Origin: Jejubacter calystegiae
GTDB taxonomy: Bacteria > Pseudomonadota > Gammaproteobacteria > Enterobacterales > Enterobacteriaceae
Length of the DNA stretch: 64,000 nt
Assembly: GCF_005671395.1 (NCBI RefSeq)
Contig: NZ_CP040428.1
Location: 1,364,001 to 1,428,000, forward strand
Reading direction: 5' to 3'
Every line of letters starts with the position of its first letter. Within the stretch, counting starts at the first letter, position 1. A program made the position numbers and the translations under genes. The notes beneath the pieces were generated by a model that did not search any database, was not told the DNA's origin, and saw only the letters and a list, made by a program, of their open reading frames with translations. Below are positions 57,808-64,000 of the stretch, in pieces.

Positions 57808-57841
57808 CATCAACGTCCCTCCAGGGGCGTTGATGCTTTTA
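57808..57841. terminator. Terminator between ilvC and ppiC
   Basis: Stem CATCAACG(T)CCCT / AGGG(G)CGTTGATG followed by CTTTTACC; it overlaps the ppiC stop. Confidence 0.8.
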
Positions 57842-58123
57842 CCTCCGGTACAGCACCTTAATAATGTGCCAGCCGAATTTCGTTTTTACCGGTCCGTAAG
57901 GCTTAAGCAGCGGAGCGCTGCTGAGCACCGCTTTATCGAAGGAGGCGACCATCGCACCCTGGTGGAATTCCCCGAGATCGCCGCCGTTGCGTCCGGAAGG
58001 GCAGCTGGAATAGCGTTTAGCTAGGTGATCGAAGCTTTTCCCTTTCTCCAACTGTTCCATAATTTCCTGGGCTTTGGCTTCGGTTTTCACCAGAATATGT
58101 AGAGCCGCCGCGGTTCTGGCCAT
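57839..58123 (-). CDS. ppiC: Parvulin-type peptidyl-prolyl isomerase PpiC
   Basis: Small cytoplasmic rotamase, 94 aa (E. coli 93). Parvulin motifs [26 protein letters not shown] and FGWHIIKVL are present. No signal peptide. Divergent from rep. Confidence 0.95.
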   Translation of the reverse strand: MARTAAALHILVKTEAKAQEIMEQLEKGKSFDHLAKRYSSCPSGRNGGDLGEFHQGAMVASFDKAVLSSAPLLKPYGPVKTKFGWHIIKVLYRR

Positions 58124-58233
58124 TATTTCTCTCCGTCAGATAATCACTTAGCTATAACTCTACCATCCGCTATCAATCACGGGCAGGCTTTCTGCTACAA
58201 TCCTCACCCCGTTTATCTATTGAGCAGGTTGTT

Positions 58234-60255
58234 ATGCGTCTGAATCCCGCCCAACAAGAAGCCGTCGAGTTTGTTACCGGTCCTTGCCTGGTTCTGGCGG
58301 GAGCCGGATCCGGTAAGACGCGCGTGATTACCAATAAAATCGCCCACCTGATCCACGGTTGTGGCTATCAGGCGCGCCATATTGCGGCGGTGACCTTTAC
58401 CAATAAAGCCGCGCGCGAGATGAAAGAGCGTGTGGCCCAGACCCTGGGACGCAAAGAGGCTCGGGGGCTGATGATCTCCACCTTCCATACCCTCGGGCTG
58501 GAGATTATTAAGCGCGAGTATGCGGCGCTGGGGATGAAGTCCAACTTTTCGCTGTTTGACGATACCGATCAGATGGCGCTGCTGAAAGAGCTGACGGATG
58601 AGTGGCTGGAGCAGGATAAAGATCTGCTCTCACAGCTGATCTCGACCATCTCCAACTGGAAAAACGATCTGCTGATGCCAGCCCAGGCCGCCGCTCAGGC
58701 GCGTAGCGAACGCGACAAACTGTTCGCGCACTGTTACGGGCTTTATGATGCGCATCTCAAGGCCTGCAACGTACTGGACTTTGACGATCTGATCCTGCTA
58801 CCCACGCTGCTGCTGCGCTGTAATGAAGAGGTGCGCGAACGCTGGCAGAATCGCATCCGTTATCTGCTGGTGGATGAGTACCAGGATACCAATACCAGCC
58901 AGTATGAGCTGGTTAAGCTGCTGGCAGGAACCCGGGCGCGCTTTACCGTAGTGGGGGATGATGACCAGTCTATCTATTCCTGGCGTGGTGCCCGGCCGCA
59001 GAACCTGGTGCTGTTGAATAAAGACTTCCCTGCGCTGCGGGTGATCAAGCTGGAGCAGAACTATCGCTCCTCTGGTCGCATTCTGAAAGCGGCCAATATT
59101 CTGATTGCCAATAACCCGCACGTGTTTGAAAAGCGGTTGTTTTCCGAACTGGGCTATGGCGTGGAGCTGAAGGTCGTTACTGCCAGCCACGAAGAACACG
59201 AAGCTGAACGGGTTGCCGGTGAGCTGATTGCCCACCACTTTATTAATAAGACCCAGTATAAGGATTACGCCATCCTTTACCGCGGCAATCACCAGTCCCG
59301 GGTGTTCGAAAAGCTGCTGATGCAGAACCGCATTCCCTACCGTATTTCCGGCGGCACTTCTTTCTTTTCGCGTCCGGAAATTAAGGATCTGCTGGCCTAC
59401 CTGCGGGTACTGACGAACCCCGATGATGACAGCGCCTTTCTGCGCATCGTCAACACCCCGCGCCGCGAGATTGGACCGGCAACCCTGCAGAAGCTGGGGG
59501 AGTGGGCGAATCAGCGTAATAAAAGCATGTTTAACGCCAGCTTTGATTTAGGGCTGAGCCAGACTTTGACCGGTCGTGGCCTGGAGGCGCTACAGCGCTT
59601 CACCCACTGGCTGGGTGAAGTGGCGGGGCTTGCGGAACGCGAACCGGTGGCCGCAGTTCGCGATCTCATTCACGGTATTGATTATGAATCCTGGCTCTAC
59701 GAGACCTCTCCCAGCCCGAAGGCCGCTGAAATGCGGATGAAAAACGTCAACCAGCTGTTCAGCTGGATGACTGAGATGCTGGAAGGGAGCGATCTGGAAG
59801 AGCCGATGACCCTGACTCAGGTCGTCACTCGCTTTACGTTGCGCGAGATGATGGAGCGTGGCGAAAACGATGAAGAGCTGGACCAGGTGCAGTTGATGAC
59901 CCTGCATGCTTCAAAAGGGCTGGAGTTCCCCTATGTCTACCTGGTCGGTATGGAAGAAGGGCTGTTGCCGCACCAGAGCAGTATCGATGAAGATAATATC
60001 GATGAAGAGCGGCGGCTGGCCTACGTGGGCATCACCCGGGCTCAAAAAGAGCTGACCTTTACGCTCTGTAAAGAGCGGCGTCAGTATGGCGAACTGATAC
60101 GGCCTGAGCCCAGCCGTTTTTTGCTGGAACTGCCTCAGGACGATCTTGTCTGGGAAACGGAACGTAAGCCGGTCAGCGCTCAGGAGCGGATGCAGAAGGG
60201 GCAGGCTAATGTCGCAAATCTGAAAGAGATGCTGGCGAAAGCGCGCGGCGGTTAA
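58234..60255 (+). CDS. rep: ATP-dependent DNA helicase Rep
   Basis: UvrD-family 3'-5' helicase that clears proteins ahead of the fork. The protein is 673 aa as in E. coli. Walker [14 protein letters not shown] (about 23-35), motif II DEYQDTN, motif [17 protein letters not shown], and [16 protein letters not shown] are intact. The C-terminus is the DnaB-contacting tail. Confidence 0.97.
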   Translation: MRLNPAQQEAVEFVTGPCLVLAGAGSGKTRVITNKIAHLIHGCGYQARHIAAVTFTNKAAREMKERVAQTLGRKEARGLMISTFHTLGLEIIKREYAALGMKSNFSLFDDTDQMALLKELTDEWLEQDKDLLSQLISTISNWKNDLLMPAQAAAQARSERDKLFAHCYGLYDAHLKACNVLDFDDLILLPTLLLRCNEEVRERWQNRIRYLLVDEYQDTNTSQYELVKLLAGTRARFTVVGDDDQSIYSWRGARPQNLVLLNKDFPALRVIKLEQNYRSSGRILKAANILIANNPHVFEKRLFSELGYGVELKVVTASHEEHEAERVAGELIAHHFINKTQYKDYAILYRGNHQSRVFEKLLMQNRIPYRISGGTSFFSRPEIKDLLAYLRVLTNPDDDSAFLRIVNTPRREIGPATLQKLGEWANQRNKSMFNASFDLGLSQTLTGRGLEALQRFTHWLGEVAGLAEREPVAAVRDLIHGIDYESWLYETSPSPKAAEMRMKNVNQLFSWMTEMLEGSDLEEPMTLTQVVTRFTLREMMERGENDEELDQVQLMTLHASKGLEFPYVYLVGMEEGLLPHQSSIDEDNIDEERRLAYVGITRAQKELTFTLCKERRQYGELIRPEPSRFLLELPQDDLVWETERKPVSAQERMQKGQANVANLKEMLAKARGG

Positions 60256-60266
60256 CAGACCGCGCG
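60242..60266. terminator. Hairpin at the rep/gppA junction
   Basis: CGCGCGG / CCGCGCG stem overlapping the rep stop, followed by TTCTCCTTT. Weak T-run, so the terminator role is tentative. Confidence 0.4.
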
Positions 60267-60273
60267 TTCTCCT

Positions 60274-61764
60274 TTAGCTGTGATGAATCTCCAGCGGCCA
60301 GTGGACATAGCTCTGCCACAGTATTTCCTGTTGTAGCATCTCGGCGCCCAGAGGGTGCCGGGTCAGCCAGCTGGCGGGTAACGTTAGCGCTAATGTCTCT
60401 TCCTTCGCCGCCAGAGTTAGCTCGGGAACGCAATCGTCCCGGCGCCGACTGGCGAAGATGATCGCCAGCCGCAGCAGACGGCACAGGCGTTCCGCCAGGC
60501 GCGGCGGCACGGCGTTCTGCTGATGCAGGGAAGAGAGATCCACCGGGTTGGTCTGGTTGAGCAGCAGGGTGGCCAGTAGCTTCTTCTGGGCGGGCGTAAA
60601 GCCGGGCAGATCGAGATTATGCACCAGATACGCCGCGTGTTTTGGCGCCTGCTTAAAATCGATGCTTAGCCCGATCTCATGCAGTTGGCAGGCGCTACTT
60701 AACAACTCCAGGCTGAGCGGATCCAGCTGCCAGTCATCGGCAATCTGCCGCGACAGGCAGGTCGCCAGCCGCTGCACCCGGGTGGCCTGGTCGGCATCCA
60801 CCATAAAGCGGCGCTGGAGAGTATGCAGCGTACGGTCACGGATATCCTGGTCCACCGGCAGATGAAGCATACCGTAGACCAGCCCTTCGCGCAGCGCGCC
60901 GCCAGCCAGGGTCATACAGTCGATCTTCATGGCGTCGAAGATAGCGATCAATATGGCAAGCCCGCTGGGGAATACCAGCGCTCGCTCCAGGGTCAGCCCT
61001 TCAATCTCCAGCTCTTCAAGACGCCCGCACTGAATGGCGCGTTGCTTTAACTGCTGCAGTTTGGTCAGGGTGATGCGTTCATCCATTCCCTGCGCCATCA
61101 TGATTTCCTGTAGCGCCTGAACCGTGCCGGAAGCGCCAACGCAGGCGTGCCAGCCGTGTCGTTTTAACTCATCCACGACCGGCAGCAGAACTTTCCGGGC
61201 GGCACGCTCGGCGGCCGCGAAGTTCTCGGTGGTCAGGCTGCGATCGCTGAAATAGCGCTCGAGCCAGGTGACGCAGCCCATGGGCAGACTGAACAGCGAT
61301 GTACTGTGAGCGCCGCTGCCGGTAACCAGCTCGGTGCTGGCGCCGCCGATATCCACCACCAGTCGACGATCGTCACCGCCGGTGGTATGAGCCACGCCCT
61401 GATAGATCAGGCGCGCCTCTTCTTCGCCGCTAATGACCTGTACCGGACAGCCCAGAATCTCCTGCGCTCGCTGAATAAATTCGCTGGCGTTCGTCGCCAG
61501 GCGCAGCGTGGCGGTCGCCACCACCCGGATCTGAGCGTGGGGAATATCCTGCAGCCGTTCGGCAAACAGTTGCAGACACTGCCAGCCGCGCGCCATAGCC
61601 TCTGCAGAGAGGCTGTTGTCGCTGTTCAGCCCGGCAGCCAGCCGGACCTTACGTTTAATGCGGGTTAGCGTCTGGATGCTACCCGCTACCTCCCTGACCA
61701 CCAGCATATGAAAGCTGTTGGAGCCGAGGTCGATAGCCGCATAGAGCGTGGAGGTATTTTGCAT
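60274..61764 (-). CDS. gppA: Guanosine-5'-triphosphate,3'-diphosphate pyrophosphatase GppA
   Basis: Ppx/GppA-family phosphatase that turns pppGpp into ppGpp. The protein is 496 aa (E. coli 494). Actin-like ATPase folds: [14 protein letters not shown] near the N-terminus and [12 protein letters not shown]. The C-terminal HD-like helical domain has [12 protein letters not shown]. It starts 6 bases after rhlB, forming a rhlB-gppA unit. Confidence 0.96.
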   Translation of the reverse strand: MQNTSTLYAAIDLGSNSFHMLVVREVAGSIQTLTRIKRKVRLAAGLNSDNSLSAEAMARGWQCLQLFAERLQDIPHAQIRVVATATLRLATNASEFIQRAQEILGCPVQVISGEEEARLIYQGVAHTTGGDDRRLVVDIGGASTELVTGSGAHSTSLFSLPMGCVTWLERYFSDRSLTTENFAAAERAARKVLLPVVDELKRHGWHACVGASGTVQALQEIMMAQGMDERITLTKLQQLKQRAIQCGRLEELEIEGLTLERALVFPSGLAILIAIFDAMKIDCMTLAGGALREGLVYGMLHLPVDQDIRDRTLHTLQRRFMVDADQATRVQRLATCLSRQIADDWQLDPLSLELLSSACQLHEIGLSIDFKQAPKHAAYLVHNLDLPGFTPAQKKLLATLLLNQTNPVDLSSLHQQNAVPPRLAERLCRLLRLAIIFASRRRDDCVPELTLAAKEETLALTLPASWLTRHPLGAEMLQQEILWQSYVHWPLEIHHS

Positions 61765-61770
61765 AGTGAA

Positions 61771-63030
61771 TTAGCTACGGCGGCGGTTACGCGGAGCGTT
61801 ACGACGCGGACCGTTGCCGGAACGGTTACGCACCAGCTTTTTCGGCGGCGGCAGCTCGCTAAGCAAGGCATCCGGGTTGTACTTGCTGACCGGAATGGCA
61901 TGGCCGATATAGGTTTCGATGGCTGGCAGGTTGAGGGCATACTCCTCACAGGCCAGGCTAATCGAATGGCCGCTGGCGCCCGCGCGTCCGGTGCGACCGA
62001 TACGGTGAACGTAATCTTCACAGTCGTCCGGCAGATCGTAGTTAAAGACATGGGTGACGGCAGGAATATGCAGGCCGCGGGCCGCAACGTCGGTCGCGAC
62101 CAGAATATCCAGATCGCCGCGGGTGAATTCATCCAGAATACGCAGGCGCTTTTTCTGCGGGACGTCGCCGGTCAGCAGACCAACGCGATGACCGTCTGCA
62201 GCCAGATGGCCCCAGATCTGCTCGCAGCGATGCTTGGTGTTGGCGAAGATAATGGCGCGGTCCGGCCACTCTTCTTCGATCAGCGTCTGCAGCAGGCGCA
62301 TTTTCTCTTCATTGGAAGGATAGAACAGCTCTTCCTTAATACGGTGGCCGGTTTTCTGCTCGGGTTCCACTTCAATATATTCGGCGTTGTTCATCTGTTC
62401 GAACGCCAGTTCGCGTACGCGGTAGGAAAGCGTGGCGGAGTAGAGCATGTTCAGGCGTTCGGTTGCCTGCGGCATACGGCGGAACAACCAGCGAATATCT
62501 TTAATAAAGCCAAGATCGTACATGCGATCGGCTTCGTCCAGAACCACCACCTGGATTGCGCCCAGGTTTACATGATTCTGCTTGGTGTAATCGATAAGAC
62601 GACCGGTGGTGCCGATCAGGATATCAACGCCTTTTTCCAGCACTTTTAGCTGCTTATCGTAGCCGTCTCCACCGTAGGCCAGGCCCAGCTTCAGACCAGT
62701 CGCTTCCGCCAGCGGTTCTGCGTCGGAGTGAATTTGTACCGCCAGCTCGCGGGTGGGCGCCATAATCAGCGCACGCGGTTGATTGACCTGACGGCCTTCC
62801 GGCGCGGGGTGTGAGAGTAAATAATGAAACGTTGACGTCAGAAACGCCATCGTTTTCCCGGTACCGGTTTGCGCCTGCCCTGCCACATCGCGTCCCGCAA
62901 GGGTCAGCGGAAGCGACAGCGCCTGGATAGGAGTACAGTTGTAAAACCCTTTTGATTCAAGGGCTTCAACCACCTTAGGGTGCAGGGCGAAGTCGGAAAA
63001 CTTCTGTTCAGTTAAATGTGTTTTGCTCAT
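61771..63030 (-). CDS. rhlB: ATP-dependent RNA helicase RhlB
   Basis: DEAD-box helicase of the RNA degradosome. The protein is 419 aa (E. coli 421). Walker A AQTGTGKT (53-60), DEAD (165-168), SAT-like [16 protein letters not shown], and a basic arginine-rich tail ([19 protein letters not shown]) that binds RNA. Divergent from trxA. Confidence 0.97.
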   Translation of the reverse strand: MSKTHLTEQKFSDFALHPKVVEALESKGFYNCTPIQALSLPLTLAGRDVAGQAQTGTGKTMAFLTSTFHYLLSHPAPEGRQVNQPRALIMAPTRELAVQIHSDAEPLAEATGLKLGLAYGGDGYDKQLKVLEKGVDILIGTTGRLIDYTKQNHVNLGAIQVVVLDEADRMYDLGFIKDIRWLFRRMPQATERLNMLYSATLSYRVRELAFEQMNNAEYIEVEPEQKTGHRIKEELFYPSNEEKMRLLQTLIEEEWPDRAIIFANTKHRCEQIWGHLAADGHRVGLLTGDVPQKKRLRILDEFTRGDLDILVATDVAARGLHIPAVTHVFNYDLPDDCEDYVHRIGRTGRAGASGHSISLACEEYALNLPAIETYIGHAIPVSKYNPDALLSELPPPKKLVRNRSGNGPRRNAPRNRRRS

Positions 63031-63209
63031 AGTGTGGTAGAATATCAGCTTACTATTGCTTTACGAAAGCGTATCCGGTGAAATAAAGTCAACCAAAAAT
63101 GTTGGTTGGGCTGTGCCTCACCATTCTCTTCCGGCGTCGCTGGCAGGTAATGATGAGACACAGCCTAAATTTAGACCAACAAACCAGGCATAATCCTGTG
63201 GAGTTAAGT

Positions 63210-63539
63210 ATGAGCGATAAAATTATTCACCTGACTGACGACAGTTTCGACACGGACGTACTTAAGGCAGAAGGGCTGGTGCTGGTTGATTTCTGGGCAG
63301 AGTGGTGCGGTCCGTGCAAAATGATCGCCCCCATTCTGGACGAAATCGCCGGAGAGTACGAAGGCAAACTGCAAGTCACTAAGCTGAATATCGATGAGAA
63401 CCCGGCAACCGCGCCTAAGTACGGTATCCGTGGTATCCCCACACTGCTGCTGTTTAAAGACGGCAACGTGGCGGCCACTAAAGTGGGCGCGCTGTCCAAA
63501 GGGCAGCTGAAAGAGTTCCTGGACGCTAATCTGGCGTAA
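63210..63539 (+). CDS. trxA: Thioredoxin 1
   Basis: A 109-aa dithiol reductant, same length as E. coli. Active site WCGPC at 32-36 with cis-proline in RGIPTLLLF. The frame is open to 63099, but [14 protein letters not shown] is the family start, with GTGGAGTTAAGT upstream. E. coli also has the rho leader downstream. Confidence 0.98.
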   Translation: MSDKIIHLTDDSFDTDVLKAEGLVLVDFWAEWCGPCKMIAPILDEIAGEYEGKLQVTKLNIDENPATAPKYGIRGIPTLLLFKDGNVAATKVGALSKGQLKEFLDANLA

Positions 63540-63708
63540 CAGAACCCGGCAGATCGTCCGGCGTCCGAAAGTTATTCGGATAGCTGGACGGCCTGCATCA
63601 GTCGTGCTAAGTTAACCAGACTGCATTTTGAACTTACCCTGAGTTTTAAATCTTGTAATACCCGAGACTCTTCGCTAGCTGTTGGTGTTGTACCGCAGGC
63701 GAGGGATC
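63540..63708 (+). promoter_or_regulatory. trxA-rho intergenic region (rho leader)
   Basis: About 170 bases without a gene. In E. coli this region carries the rho promoter and the start of the long leader where Rho terminates its own transcript. A GCCGTCCAGCTATCC / GGATAGCTGGACGGC-like inverted pair (63558-63593, CCGGCGTCCGAAAG...) is not clear, so no site is assigned. Confidence 0.4.
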
Positions 63709-63810
63709 ATGGAGTCGATTTCGGGCCCGTTACCCAATCCGTCTTGTCGTTTCAGTTCTGTGCGTTTCTGTTACCAGACCGCGATCGGACATGGGGTGAA
63801 AGGCCATTAA
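63709..63810 (+). CDS. rhoL: rho operon leader peptide RhoL
   Basis: A 33-codon open frame in the rho leader, same length as E. coli RhoL. It shares the core NPSCRFSS, while both ends differ. GCGAGGG ribosome site just upstream. It probably takes part in rho autoregulation through the leader; its product has no known function. Confidence 0.8.
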   Translation: MESISGPLPNPSCRFSSVRFCYQTAIGHGVKGH

Positions 63811-63883
63811 CAGGCATGGACTTCCTGCCATACCATTCACACTTTATGTTCGAGATATACCCCGAGTTTAAGAACCCACCATT

Positions 63884-64000
63884 ATGAATCTTACCGAATT
63901 AAAAAATACGCCGGTTTCTGAGCTGATTACTCTCGGCGAAAGCATGGGACTGGAAAACCTGGCCCGCATGCGCAAGCAGGACATCATCTTTGCTATCCTC
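63884..64000 (+). CDS. rho: Transcription termination factor Rho (N-terminal start, cut by window edge)
   Basis: The first 39 codons (MNLTELKNTPVSELITLGES ...) match the Rho N-terminal helical domain that begins the RNA-binding region. The rest lies beyond position 64000. Confidence 0.95.
   Translation, partial: MNLTELKNTPVSELITLGESMGLENLARMRKQDIIFAIL

Overview
The window is a chromosomal segment from an enterobacterium (Enterobacterales, most likely Enterobacteriaceae or a close sister family). The rRNA genes, the metJBLF, argECB(G)H, ilvLXGMEDA and rhlB-trxA-rho blocks, and near-complete identity in length and motifs to the Escherichia coli proteins support this. The exact genus cannot be read from the sequence alone. 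No CRISPR array, prophage, integrase or insertion sequence was seen.

Layout. Positions 1-7416 hold cytR (cut by the window edge), priA, rpmE, metJ and the metBL operon. Positions 7505-16735 carry a six-gene block inserted between metL and metF: an ABC transporter, a membrane fusion protein and a TolC-like outer membrane protein (type I secretion), then two family I.3 RTX lipases and a third short RTX protein without a lipase domain. After metF (17483-18376) comes a second insertion: an orphan type VI Hcp gene and an unrecognised partner protein with a hydrophobic hairpin. Then follow eptC, a chromosomal aadA-type nucleotidyltransferase, ppc, divergent argE and argCBGH (argG lies inside the cluster, unlike E. 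coli), a divergent oxyS-like small RNA, oxyR, sthA, fabR-yijD, trmA, a cobalamin riboswitch with btuB, and murI.

Positions 39733-45382 are a full rRNA operon (16S, tRNA-Glu, 23S, 5S, tRNA-Asp, tRNA-Trp). Its left flank (murI) is that of E. coli rrnB, while its distal tRNAs and right flank (hdfR, maoP, yifB, ilv) are those of E. coli rrnC, so the operon is a rearrangement junction relative to E. coli. The right part holds the branched-chain amino acid genes: ilvL leader and attenuator, ilvX microprotein, an intact ilvG, then M, E, D, A, and divergent ilvY/ilvC. These are followed by ppiC, rep, gppA, rhlB, trxA, the rhoL leader peptide and the start of rho.

Functional threads: MetJ acts at two operator clusters in the window (metJ/metB and metF); the arg operators lie between argE and argC; OxyR probably drives its divergent small RNA; IlvY controls ilvC. 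The parts that depart most from the conserved backbone are the lipase/type I secretion block, the Hcp pair and the rRNA junction.
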